Source of the DNA: Sphingomonadales bacterium
GTDB lineage: Bacteria > Pseudomonadota > Alphaproteobacteria > Sphingomonadales > Sphingomonadaceae
Reading direction: 5' to 3'
Length of the DNA stretch: 64,000 nt
Assembly (NCBI GenBank): GCA_018334165.1
Contig: JAGXTB010000245.1
Location: 22,963 to 86,962 of the forward strand
This document shows positions 8,593 to 17,683 of the stretch, piece by piece. Position numbers and translations under genes: made by a program. Below the pieces are notes generated by a model, which ran no database searches, had not been told where the DNA came from, and worked only from the letters and a program-made list of their open reading frames with translations. The stretch's first letter is position 1, and every line of letters starts with the position of its first letter.

Positions 8593-9297
8593 TGATCTGC
8601 TCCTTTGGAACATAGCAGAAACTTGGAAATCGAGAAGACGAAAAGACTCGGGAACGGTCGCATTCTTCGGCGCCAATCCAAAGCACACTCCCCTCCCTCA
8701 CTAGTGGGGGGCGGCTGCCCACTAATGGCGGATACGATGCAGTGCGTCAGGCTCGCACCGCGAGCCAGCAAGGAACGGCACCCTTGCAAGGCTCGACGCA
8801 GCAGAACGCCAGGTGCGCGGGACTGGGCGCCAGCAGGCGTTTGGCAAGGAGAGCCGCAAGCGTGCCAGCGGGTCAGCGACAAGCAGGCCGCACCCTGGTC
8901 CGAGCCTGCGAGGCCAGAGTGCGACCATTAGGCATTCCCGCTCCGCATCGATGTCCGACTGTTCAGAACTTTCGGGCAGTCCAGGCTCGCGCTGAGAACG
9001 AGGGAAACTGCCCGTCATTCAGCCTATAGCGCATTTGCTGCGGAAGCAGAGGGGCGCAGCGTGCCGATGTGCTAAGGACAGGGCTGGCGACCGCAAACCG
9101 TAAGCCCTCGCTCAGCGGCATGATGATCAGCGGCGATTGCCACAGAGGTGTATTGAGCGAGCGAAAGTATTGGCAGCGTGCTCGTAAATCACCTTCTGAT
9201 TGCGCGTCGTAGCGGCTACATCGTCACTTATGAATCATGCCCCCTTCTTCCAACCGCAATGCATGGCACGTCGCGCCGTGCGCGGATGTGCGTGACC
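8593..9297. other. Intergenic region upstream of the ssp operon
   Basis: No convincing gene is seen. Open frames on both strands (8722-9018 and 8742-9029) are mirror images of GC-rich sequence without ribosome sites or known motifs. There is a short dyad TAGTGGG/CCCACTA at about 8703-8725. The promoter of the phosphorothioation operon is expected in the right half, but I cannot assign -35/-10 boxes with confidence. Confidence 0.4.
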
Positions 9298-10467
9298 ATG
9301 GGGGCACCAATTTATCTCGACGGCTTTGCGACCTTGCCGCTCGCCCCGGAGGCGCGCAGTGCCATCCTGTCGGCCTGGGAACAGCCCGGTAATGCCGGCT
9401 CACCCAACGCGGCGGGAGAACGCGCCGCGAGCATCATCTCCAAGGGGCGGGCCGAAGTCGCTGCGCTGATTGGGGCGGCGCCTGGTGAAATCATTTTCAC
9501 CTCCGGAGCGACCGAAGCCAATAATCTGGCGCTCTTGGGGGCTGTGCAGAATGCATCCACCCGCGATCCCACCCGGAAGAAGATCATCGTTACAGCGGTA
9601 GAGCATAAGGCAGTGCTGGAGCCGGCGCGGATGCTAGAGAAACAGGGATTTTCGGTCAGCGTCGCGCCGGTCGACAGAGACGGCCGGCTCGATCTCGCCG
9701 CTTTCGAAGCCTTGCTCAGTGATGATCTGTTGATCGCGTCGGTGATGCTAGTCAACAATGAGACCGGGGTCATCCAACCGGTCGCCGAGGCTGCTGCCTT
9801 GGTCCATGCAGTGGGCGGGCTGATGCACAGTGACGCCGCGCAGGCGGCGGGGAAGATAGCAGTCGACGTGCTTGACCTCGATGTCGACTATCTCAGCCTG
9901 TCGGCGCACAAATGCTATGGTCCGATGGGCGTCGGTGCGCTCTATGTTGGGGCCCATGCACCTAAGCCCACGCCGTTGGTGCATGGTGGTGGCCAGCAAG
10001 ATGCGGTTCGTCCCGGTACTGAGCCGGTGGCGTTGATCGCAGGCTTCGGGGCTGCCGCCAAGGTCGCGCGTTCCCGCCTTGAGGGTGATGATTGCCACGA
10101 GCGGATGCTCATATGCAGGCTACTTGAGAGGCTCGCATCGTTACAATTGCGTTTCCGACGGATCACCGGAGATGTCGCAGTCGTTCCCGGCAGTGCCGCA
10201 CTCCAGCTTGCCGACGTCGATGCCGATCAATTGTGTGCCACGGTTGCCCGTGATGTTTCGCTCTCCACAGGATCGGCGTGCACATCCGGTCAAATCAAAC
10301 AGTCACATGTCCTTGAAGCAATTGGAATTTCCGAAGATGATGCGCGCCACGTCATCCGGATTTTCTGCCATCGCTATCAAAGTATCGATGAGATAGAGGC
10401 GGCGGCTGACCGCATTGTAGCCGCCGCAGACCAATCTCGGCTTGCTGCTGGAGAGGTTCGCCAGTAG
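9298..10467 (+). CDS. sspA: SspA-like cysteine desulfurase
   Basis: This PLP enzyme of the IscS/NifS/DndA family takes sulfur from cysteine. Seen in the sequence are IYLDGFATLPLAPEAR at the N-terminus, IIFTSGATEANNLAL, the PLP-lysine motif SAHKCYGP (about residue 205), and the persulfide cysteine in STGSACTSGQ (about 328). The ATG at 9298 gives 389 residues, normal for the family; the frame is open to 9178, but the extra N-terminus has no homology that I can see. It is followed nine bases later by a DUF4007 gene and then sspC and sspD, so it is most likely the sulfur donor for DNA phosphorothioation, not for Fe-S clusters. Confidence 0.88.
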   Translation: MGAPIYLDGFATLPLAPEARSAILSAWEQPGNAGSPNAAGERAASIISKGRAEVAALIGAAPGEIIFTSGATEANNLALLGAVQNASTRDPTRKKIIVTAVEHKAVLEPARMLEKQGFSVSVAPVDRDGRLDLAAFEALLSDDLLIASVMLVNNETGVIQPVAEAAALVHAVGGLMHSDAAQAAGKIAVDVLDLDVDYLSLSAHKCYGPMGVGALYVGAHAPKPTPLVHGGGQQDAVRPGTEPVALIAGFGAAAKVARSRLEGDDCHERMLICRLLERLASLQLRFRRITGDVAVVPGSAALQLADVDADQLCATVARDVSLSTGSACTSGQIKQSHVLEAIGISEDDARHVIRIFCHRYQSIDEIEAAADRIVAAADQSRLAAGEVRQ

Positions 10468-10476
10468 CATTCACGT

Positions 10477-11397
10477 ATGAGGCGAGGAACAGTAACATTT
10501 GATTCGAAAGGGCAGTTTGCGGGCCATGAGACTTTCCCGCTCCGCCTTCTTTGGCTGAAAAAGGCGTTCGACGCAGTGGGCGATCACGCCGACGCGAGAA
10601 CATTCCAAGAACAAGGAGCTATCGCACGCTTCGGCGTCGGCCGCAATATGGCCGCCTCAATGCGATATTGGGCACTGGCAACGGGCTTCTTCAACGAGAT
10701 GGATCGGGTTATCACCCCCACCCCGCTCGGCCGCGCCATCCTCGCCGATGATGGCCTCGACCCGTATCTCGAACAAGCCGCAACGATTTGGCTAGCGCAT
10801 TGGCGTGTGGCCTCCACGCCCGACATGACAACGACGGCTTATTATGCCTTTAATCACCTCAGTGCGATCGAGTTCGATCCTGCCATGCTGGTCGAAGAAT
10901 TGTTCTCGCTTGTCGAGGACAATGGTTGGCGGGCGACGCGCGGGACCCTTAAGCGCGACATCGAAGTTTTCCTGCGTAGCTATGTCCGGCGCGGCGACAG
11001 CCTCAATGAAGATGCGGCTGAGCCGCTGCTGGCCGAACTCGCGATCATTCGGGAAGCGCGGCTCGGAGGTTGGTATGAGTTTGTGCGTGGCCCCAAACCT
11101 AGCCTGCACGACGCAATCTTCGCCTATGCGCTTGGCGATTATTGGGAGCGGTCAGGGGGATCGACCACGCTGACCGCGGAGCAGATTTGCTATGCGGCGG
11201 GCTCACCGGGCCGTGTGTTCAAGCTCGACGAAGACAGCGTGGTTACGCGCCTGATGCGCCTTGATGACCTGACCGACGGCGCGTGGCAATGGGTTGACAC
11301 TGCAGGTCTGCGCCAAATCCAGCGGACGGGCGCGTTTGATGCGATGACCACGCTCAACCTTGCTTACCCCCGATCAAGCCTGAGGGCGGCCGCATGA
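10477..11397 (+). CDS. sspB: SspB-like DUF4007 protein of DNA phosphorothioation
   Basis: The 306-residue product opens with the DUF4007 signature FAGHETFPLRLLWLKKA (residues about 12-28), followed by an all-helical domain with GVGRNMAASMRYWA. In SspABCD systems the DUF4007 protein SspB nicks one DNA strand and so gives the SspC/SspD machinery access for sulfur insertion. The assignment rests on the domain and its place between sspA and sspC. The stop overlaps the sspC start (ATGA, 11394-11397). The ATG at 10477 lacks a clear Shine-Dalgarno sequence. Confidence 0.85.
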   Translation: MRRGTVTFDSKGQFAGHETFPLRLLWLKKAFDAVGDHADARTFQEQGAIARFGVGRNMAASMRYWALATGFFNEMDRVITPTPLGRAILADDGLDPYLEQAATIWLAHWRVASTPDMTTTAYYAFNHLSAIEFDPAMLVEELFSLVEDNGWRATRGTLKRDIEVFLRSYVRRGDSLNEDAAEPLLAELAIIREARLGGWYEFVRGPKPSLHDAIFAYALGDYWERSGGSTTLTAEQICYAAGSPGRVFKLDEDSVVTRLMRLDDLTDGAWQWVDTAGLRQIQRTGAFDAMTTLNLAYPRSSLRAAA

Positions 11398-14300
11398 CCA
11401 AGCTCGCTTCGATGGTGACAATCGACCGCCGGTTCGCGCGTTCGGCACGTCTCGATGCTGACCTCAATGGCACACCCCCGCTGGTTGGCTATGTTCTGCA
11501 AGCAAGCGTCGCCAAGGCTCTGACGACACTCGCTGACAGCCAATGCGATAGCCACCAAGGCGCTTACACCTGGACCGGACCATATGGCGGCGGTAAGTCC
11601 AGCGCCGCACTGCTCGTTGCCAATCTGGTCGCTGGTACCAAAGGCAATCGCAAAATCGCGCGCGATATTGCCGGTGAAGCCCTTACCCGGCTTTATGTCG
11701 AAGCGTTTCCCGAACCCAAAGGGCGCTGGAGGATTGTCGCGGTTACCGGCAGCCGGACCCGCTTGCGCGACGCCATTGTCGAAGCTGCGACCCTCGCGCT
11801 CGACTGGAGCTCGGCGCAAGCCGCTGACTATGGCGCAAGCGACGACGCCCTGATTGCCGCGCTGATTGCTGGTGGCGAAGCTACGTCGAGCGGCACGCTG
11901 CTGATCCTTGACGAACTCGGCAAGCTGCTCGAGCATGAGGCGCTTGAAGGCGGCGATGTGCATTTGCTGCAGGATCTCGCCGAGCGCGCGACACGCAGTA
12001 AAGGCCGACTCGTCGTCATCGGCATTCTGCACCAGTCGTTTGAGCAATATGCCGCGCGCGCAGCGCGAGATGCACGTCAGGAATGGGCCAAAGTTCAAGG
12101 CCGTTTCCAGGACATCGCCTTCCTCTCCGGGGCCGATGAGACGGTGGCGCTTTTGGGTCGGGCAATTACGGCTGAACATCCAGCCGATGCTGTCGAGCGC
12201 GCTGAGTTAGTAGCCGAGGCAGTCGCTAAGCGCAGGCCGACGGAAGTTGGAGTTCTCACCAAGGCACTAACCGATACGTGGCCGCTCAACCCCGTCAGCG
12301 CCTTGTTGCTCGGACCGATCTCTCGTGCGCGCTTTGCGCAGAATGAACGCAGCGTATTCGGGTTTTTGAGCTCGGCCGAGCCGTCGGGCTTCCAGGAGTT
12401 TCTCGAGCATGCCGACGAGGGCAGCGGCACCTACGATCCTGCGATGCTATGGGATTATATGGCCGCCAATTTCGGCATGTCGCTCGCTGCCGGAAATGAC
12501 GGCAGTCGCTTCAGCCTCGCCTATGAGGCGATCGAGCGAGCCAGCGCAAAGGGCCAAGGCCTGCATGTTGCGCTGACCAAGTCGGCGGCTATCATCGAAT
12601 TCTTTCGTAACGGCTCTGGCCTTGCCCTCGCGGATGATTTTCTTGAAGCAGCTGTGCCGGGCGCAACGCCCAAGGCGATCAAAACGGCAATCAAGGATCT
12701 GCTCGATTGGGCGATCCTAATCCGTCAGCCCCGGCTTGGCGGCTATGCGCTGTTTGCTGGCAGCGATTTTGATCTCGATGAAGCGATAGGCCGCGCAGTG
12801 GCGCCGGTCGATTCACTCCAGCTCGAGGGCATTCCGCAGCGGGTGGGTTTCGGCTTTGCCGCCGCCAAGCGGCATTATTTCATGACGGGCGCCCTGCGGA
12901 CCTTCGAAATCGCGCTTCAGGTGGTGACGCCCGACGACGACGTCGATGGCCTCGTCGAACGCATTCTGGCGCGCCCGCAACGAGGAAGCGGTCTAATGCT
13001 GTTGTTGCTGAGCGATGGCACGTTGCCGCGCCAGGCGACCGACGCGCTCACCAAAGCGACTGCGAAGGCGCTTAATGCGAGTGGGCGCGTCATTGCGCTC
13101 GGCAGTGCCAGCGAGAGCTTCGCGCTGCGCAACGCTGCGGCCGAGCTTATGGCAGTCGAACGCGTCTTTCGCGAACATCCGCAACTCGAAGGCGATCGCA
13201 TCGCCCGGCGCGAGATCGCCGCGCGGCAGTCGCGTTGCATCGACGAATTGCATCGCAAGCTCGAAGCGGCACTGGAAGGCGCCAAATGGTATCTTTCGCC
13301 GTCCCCGGGTAAGTCGCATTGCGAACCGCTTGCGGTCATTGCCAGCATGCTGGCCGATGCCGGCTTTGCCAAAGCGCCGATCCTCAAGAGCGAATTGCTC
13401 CAGCGCGACAAACCTTCGTCCAGTGCCATGGCGGCGCTGCGTGACTTGGCTCATGCGATGGTCGGCGGACTTGAGCTCAAGCAGCTCGGCATGAAGCAAT
13501 ATCCTGCCGAGCTGGGTCTCTATCTCACTGTGCTCAAGCCGTTCGGGCTGCACCGGGAAATCGAGTCGGGCCGTTTCGATTTTTCCGGCCCGGATGACAG
13601 CCTCGAAGGCAATTCACTGCGGCCGGCCTGGGGCGTGCTGGACCAAGCTGGCGACGAACCGCTCGACATAGTCTACGCACGTTGGTCCGCGCCTCCATTT
13701 GGCATTAAGGGCGGAGTCATGCCGGCGCTTGCGTTGGCATATATGCTCGCCAACCGGGATACGGTGGCAGTCTATATCGACGGAGTCTATCAGACGGTGA
13801 TCGACGATGTTGTTGTCGACCGGCTGCTGCAAAAGCCCGGCAGCTTCCGTTTGCGGCGCATTGATCGCTCGATACGCGAAATGGCGTTTCTTAGCGGGCT
13901 CGCCAAGTTGCTGAAGGTCACGGAGAGCAGCGCATCGCTGCCAATCGCTGCTGCTATTTTCCAGCGTTTCGAAGCATTACCCAATTTTGCCAAACGTACC
14001 TTGCGGATTGATGCCGACGCTAAAAGCATTCGCGGCGTTGTGATGAAGGCCGACGATCCCGAGCGGCTGTTGTTCGATGATCTCCCCGCTGCGCTCGGCG
14101 ATCGGCTATCGCCGGATGTGATCCACAACGCCATCATTGCGGCCGAGGCAAGCTATCCGGCGCTGCTCGATGAACTGCGCGTGGCGCTTGGGCGCGCACT
14201 CGGCATCGATCATCGGGATTTTGGCGGCATCGCCGAACGCACACAGCTGATCCGCGGCATGACCAACGACTATAATTTCGACGCCTTCGCCGATCGCGCG

Positions 14301-14702
14301 GCGGCAATCGAACAGGGCACCGGGGATATCGAGAGCTTGGTCAGTGTGCTGCTGCACCGCCCTGCGCGAAACTGGTCGGACCGTGACCGCGAAGAGGCGC
14401 TGACTGAAATTGCACGCTATGGCCGACGCTTTCGCGAACTCGAAGCGCTAGCGGTAGTTCGTGACCGCCGCACGCATAGCGAGGCGTTGGCGCTAGTGGT
14501 CGGCCTCGATCCCCTTGCTCCCCCGCTGATGCGCAGCTTCATTCTCACCGATCAGGAAAAGACGGCGGCTGCGGGCATGGCGGACAAGCTCGTTGCGGCG
14601 CTCCGCGCGGACAAAAGAGGCAGTCGCTTGCAGCTGGCGGCGCTGGCACGCGCTGTGGCTACACTTGCCGCTGAAACTGAGGATGAGGCGGAAGCGACAT
14701 GA
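11394..14702 (+). CDS. sspC: SspC-like large P-loop ATPase
   Basis: The 1102-residue protein has Walker A GPYGGGKSS at residues about 62-70 and Walker B LLILDELGKLL at about 164-174. A long C-terminal region with no membrane segments follows. SspC is the ATPase partner of the modification complex and its activity is needed for single-strand phosphorothioation. The length is large but in the range of ATPases that sit between DUF4007 and PAPS-reductase genes. It overlaps sspB and sspD by ATGA at both ends, so the operon is tightly coupled. Confidence 0.83.
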   Translation: MTKLASMVTIDRRFARSARLDADLNGTPPLVGYVLQASVAKALTTLADSQCDSHQGAYTWTGPYGGGKSSAALLVANLVAGTKGNRKIARDIAGEALTRLYVEAFPEPKGRWRIVAVTGSRTRLRDAIVEAATLALDWSSAQAADYGASDDALIAALIAGGEATSSGTLLILDELGKLLEHEALEGGDVHLLQDLAERATRSKGRLVVIGILHQSFEQYAARAARDARQEWAKVQGRFQDIAFLSGADETVALLGRAITAEHPADAVERAELVAEAVAKRRPTEVGVLTKALTDTWPLNPVSALLLGPISRARFAQNERSVFGFLSSAEPSGFQEFLEHADEGSGTYDPAMLWDYMAANFGMSLAAGNDGSRFSLAYEAIERASAKGQGLHVALTKSAAIIEFFRNGSGLALADDFLEAAVPGATPKAIKTAIKDLLDWAILIRQPRLGGYALFAGSDFDLDEAIGRAVAPVDSLQLEGIPQRVGFGFAAAKRHYFMTGALRTFEIALQVVTPDDDVDGLVERILARPQRGSGLMLLLLSDGTLPRQATDALTKATAKALNASGRVIALGSASESFALRNAAAELMAVERVFREHPQLEGDRIARREIAARQSRCIDELHRKLEAALEGAKWYLSPSPGKSHCEPLAVIASMLADAGFAKAPILKSELLQRDKPSSSAMAALRDLAHAMVGGLELKQLGMKQYPAELGLYLTVLKPFGLHREIESGRFDFSGPDDSLEGNSLRPAWGVLDQAGDEPLDIVYARWSAPPFGIKGGVMPALALAYMLANRDTVAVYIDGVYQTVIDDVVVDRLLQKPGSFRLRRIDRSIREMAFLSGLAKLLKVTESSASLPIAAAIFQRFEALPNFAKRTLRIDADAKSIRGVVMKADDPERLLFDDLPAALGDRLSPDVIHNAIIAAEASYPALLDELRVALGRALGIDHRDFGGIAERTQLIRGMTNDYNFDAFADRAAAIEQGTGDIESLVSVLLHRPARNWSDRDREEALTEIARYGRRFRELEALAVVRDRRTHSEALALVVGLDPLAPPLMRSFILTDQEKTAAAGMADKLVAALRADKRGSRLQLAALARAVATLAAETEDEAEAT

Positions 14703-15538
14703 CGAACGAACGCCATATTCTCGGGATTTCGGGCGGTCGCGACAGTGCCTCGCTCGCTGTCTACATGCGGCAATACCATCCGCACTTGCCGCTTGAATAT
14801 TTCTTCACCGACACGGGCAAGGAGCTACCGGAGGTTTATAGTTTTCTGGACAAGCTCGAGGGCTTTCTAGGCAAGCCGATACAGCGGCTTAATCCCGACC
14901 GCGATTTCGATTTCTGGCTCGACGAATATGGCAATTTCCTGCCTTCGCCACGCACACGCTGGTGCACCAGGCAGCTCAAATTGCGCCCACTCGAACATTG
15001 GCTAAAAGAGGATCTCGAAGCCGGCACCACGATCCATAGCTATGTCGCGATTCGTGCCGACGAGCCGAGCCGGGAAGGCTATCAGGCGACCCACCCCAAT
15101 ATGCGCGTACATTTTCCATTGCGTGATGCTGGAATAGACCGCGCAGGCGTACTCGAGATCCTTGACCAGTCGGATGTCGGCGAGCCAGAATATTATAAGT
15201 GGCGATCGCGTTCGGGCTGCACCTTCTGCTTCTATCAGCAGAAAATCGAATGGGTGCGGCTCGCCGAGAACCACCCCGACCGCTTCGCCGAGGCGATCGA
15301 TTATGAGAAGTCTGCGCTCAAGGACGGCTCGCCGTTTACCTGGAGCCAAGGCGAAAGCCTGACCGAACTGATCGCACCCGACCGCGTCGACCAGATCAAA
15401 GCGGATTATGAAAAGCGCCGTGAGCGCCTCCGCCGCAATCGCCGGACCAATCCGCTTTCGGCCAACACCGCTGAGACGATCGACGATGTCTATGGCATCG
15501 ACGAAGGCTCGAGCAGTTGTGTCATCTGCCACAAATGA
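14699..15538 (+). CDS. sspD: SspD-like PP-loop sulfotransferase of DNA phosphorothioation
   Basis: This 279-residue member of the PAPS reductase/DndC family has the PP-loop ISGGRDSASL at residues about 10-19, RTRWCTRQLK near 85-94, SGCTFCFYQ near 170-178, and a C-terminal SSCVICHK. The conserved cysteines are those expected for an Fe-S or sulfur-relay site. The enzyme is thought to adenylate the DNA phosphate and insert sulfur delivered from SspA. The ATG overlaps the sspC stop. The next gene is convergent, with its stop only nine bases away (15548), so no terminator fits between them without overlapping coding sequence. Confidence 0.88.
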   Translation: MTNERHILGISGGRDSASLAVYMRQYHPHLPLEYFFTDTGKELPEVYSFLDKLEGFLGKPIQRLNPDRDFDFWLDEYGNFLPSPRTRWCTRQLKLRPLEHWLKEDLEAGTTIHSYVAIRADEPSREGYQATHPNMRVHFPLRDAGIDRAGVLEILDQSDVGEPEYYKWRSRSGCTFCFYQQKIEWVRLAENHPDRFAEAIDYEKSALKDGSPFTWSQGESLTELIAPDRVDQIKADYEKRRERLRRNRRTNPLSANTAETIDDVYGIDEGSSSCVICHK

Positions 15539-15547
15539 GCTGAAGCT

Positions 15548-16435
15548 TCATCCGACGATGGCGGCATCAATTTCGATAGCAAAGGCGGTTCCGTCTGCTG
15601 GCCTCACATTTGATCGGTGATGAAGAGCTCGGAAGATCGGCTCAAACAATGCGTCGGGCCCTCGCCAGTCGTCGCGTGAGAGCACACCGGTCGGATGACT
15701 TCGATTGACAACGAACCAGAAGACAGATGCCAATTGAAAAACATCAGACGAAGCATCAATCGCATCATCCCGACCGATACTTCGGTTATTGGCTTCAGGT
15801 GACATCCAGAACCGGGGCCCGACTACCTCCCAATCGGGCGTCATGCGCTCTTCCTGCGGCAACCCGAGCATGTCGCAAAGACCATAGTCGCTCAGCACCC
15901 AGCGATCGCCCACGACTAAAATGTTGTCGGGTTTGATATCACGATGGATCGCTTTGGTGTGAAGCTCACCGAGTCCCTCCGCCAAGCCGCGAAATTGAGC
16001 GAGAAAAATTTCCTTCGGTACATCTGCACGCCTGACTAGGTCGGTGAGGGCCTCCGTGGCGAGGATCATTACGATGAACGGCACAGACTTTTCCCCGCCG
16101 CCTCGACCGCGTTGGCGCCGCAGTTCTCCCACCACGTCGCCTGAATCCTGATACACGATCAAGTGCTCGTGCTTCAGATCCGCAAGCAGCGCGCGTTCGC
16201 GCGCAAATCGCATCCGGCGATGCTGCCGCAGATCGAGCAGGAATTTTATCGCATACTCCGTGCCATCGTTGAGATCGACGCACTTGTGGACGACGCCATT
16301 GCCGCCAGCCGCGATGCGTTCGCCGATCTCGTAGAGCCGACCTGATTCAGCCCGGATTTCATCGGGAATGACAACTGTCTCGCGCGGTGCCTGATCGCCC
16401 CGCCCACCAAATAGCTCCGCCATGTCAGGTTGCAT
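15548..16435 (-). CDS. Serine/threonine protein kinase, last gene of the ssp restriction operon
   Basis: From ATG 16435 the protein has 295 residues and a nearly complete Hanks-type kinase domain: glycine loop AAGGNGVV (about 42-49), ATP lysine in AIKFL (Lys64), catalytic loop HRDIKPDN (164-171), and metal loop SDYGLC (DYG instead of DFG, 183-185). SPE replaces APE in the activation segment. All catalytic residues are present, so it should be active. No membrane helix is seen. Its start overlaps the end of the DUF262 gene (stop at 16425); a second ATG at 16423 is equally possible. Kinases are known in BREX and other defence systems. The substrate here is unknown; the co-transcribed DUF262 and SspFGH-like proteins are obvious candidates. 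Confidence 0.85.
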   Translation of the reverse strand: MQPDMAELFGGRGDQAPRETVVIPDEIRAESGRLYEIGERIAAGGNGVVHKCVDLNDGTEYAIKFLLDLRQHRRMRFARERALLADLKHEHLIVYQDSGDVVGELRRQRGRGGGEKSVPFIVMILATEALTDLVRRADVPKEIFLAQFRGLAEGLGELHTKAIHRDIKPDNILVVGDRWVLSDYGLCDMLGLPQEERMTPDWEVVGPRFWMSPEANNRSIGRDDAIDASSDVFQLASVFWFVVNRSHPTGVLSRDDWRGPDALFEPIFRALHHRSNVRPADGTAFAIEIDAAIVG

Positions 16436-17669
16436 CGCCGCAGCCGAGGACACGCCAGCATGCGTTTGAGAGCTGGAATACGGTTGCGTCAGGGCGCCAG
16501 TCGAGCGCGAGCTCATATTCGCCATGGTCGTTGAACGACTCTCCACACGCTACGCAATGGTCGAACAACTTCCCGTCAGCGCTGTGATCGAGCTGCGTTG
16601 CCATGACTTCGAGAACTTCATGTACAGAATTGTCTGGACGGCGAGAGCGATAAGTACCCGACATGATACCTATTAGAAAGTTTTTCCGCCAAGAACGACT
16701 GCCGATAGTGTTGGCCTGAGACACGCATTTTATTGCATACTCGCTTAGTACGTCAATTTCGGACTCAGGAGCGATGTGCTCATCGAGGATTCGTAAGTCA
16801 CCGCGCAGCGGATCGAGATCCTGGTCCTCGAGCTTATGTCCACTCTTTTGAAATTCGTGGATAGTTAAAAAGAGAGAGTAAAAGTCAGATTTTTGCTTGA
16901 AGCGGGTCTTGGCAAGGACAAGCTTTCCCGCCACGAAGATTTTCTGAAAATCGGCCAGAACAGCGTCGAACTGAGTGCGAACCGCCATCTCGGCGACCTT
17001 GTCCCACGCAGCATACCGTGTGTAAAAATAGTCAAGATCGCCCTTTTTGTCCTGCGGACCCTCGAGCATCCCAGCAAGTATCTCGGAAACGAACTCCACA
17101 TCTCCCATTCGCCGGCGCTGCGCCACCGTGAATATGCGGGCCTCATCAAGATACTCATTTAGCGAGAGCTCAGTCGCTAACTCCAAAAAACGACCAGGGA
17201 AATCAGCCCTACGCAACTCCTGCTTGTTTAGAGGTAGGGAGTATTTGTTGACCCGAGAATATACTTCGCGAACCTCTTCCTCCGTAAAACCGACGGCTTC
17301 ATTATAATCGATCTTGTATTGAAGTATGGCGTCTTGGACATCGTCTGGAAGCTCCGAAAAATTCAACCCCTGGAACGGTCCATTATACGGCTCGTCGAGG
17401 GCGAACTCATCGCGCAAAAATGCAAGAATGGCGGATATTCGTTGCTGTCCATCGATTACCTGCCGATGCGTGTGCCCTTTCCTGACCTCATTCCACAGGA
17501 ACATCTTCGGCATTGGCACTTCACGCAGGATGGTGTCGATCAACATGATCCTAGCGGCTGGATGCCAGACCTCTTTGCGCTGAAAGGAGGGCCGAAGCTC
17601 GAGACGTCCGAGCTCGTTCCAATCTCGAAGATCTGAAATTGGATGCGGGCTAGAGTTCCACTTGGCCAC
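16425..17669 (-). CDS. DUF262 (GmrS/SspE-N-like) protein without an HNH domain
   Basis: The 414-residue product carries the DUF262 ParB-like fold: LRPSFQRKEVWH (about 27-38) and the hallmark HRQVIDGQQRISAIL (about 67-81). In GmrSD and SspE this domain binds and hydrolyses nucleotide and is coupled to a DUF1524 HNH nuclease. Here no DUF1524 motif follows. Instead a helical middle part leads to a C-terminal Cys cluster, CVACGES and later NACWRVLGC, that could bind zinc. The gene starts 14 bases after sspH and overlaps the kinase gene, so it belongs to the same operon. It could be an added sensor or effector; the function is not known. Confidence 0.8.
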   Translation of the reverse strand: MAKWNSSPHPISDLRDWNELGRLELRPSFQRKEVWHPAARIMLIDTILREVPMPKMFLWNEVRKGHTHRQVIDGQQRISAILAFLRDEFALDEPYNGPFQGLNFSELPDDVQDAILQYKIDYNEAVGFTEEEVREVYSRVNKYSLPLNKQELRRADFPGRFLELATELSLNEYLDEARIFTVAQRRRMGDVEFVSEILAGMLEGPQDKKGDLDYFYTRYAAWDKVAEMAVRTQFDAVLADFQKIFVAGKLVLAKTRFKQKSDFYSLFLTIHEFQKSGHKLEDQDLDPLRGDLRILDEHIAPESEIDVLSEYAIKCVSQANTIGSRSWRKNFLIGIMSGTYRSRRPDNSVHEVLEVMATQLDHSADGKLFDHCVACGESFNDHGEYELALDWRPDATVFQLSNACWRVLGCGDAT

Positions 17670-17683
17670 GATACCTCAACCTT

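Noticed and set aside
16425..17669. Calling the DUF262 gene sspE
   Set aside because: SspE has a C-terminal DUF1524 HNH nuclease; no such motif is present here, so the name would be misleading.
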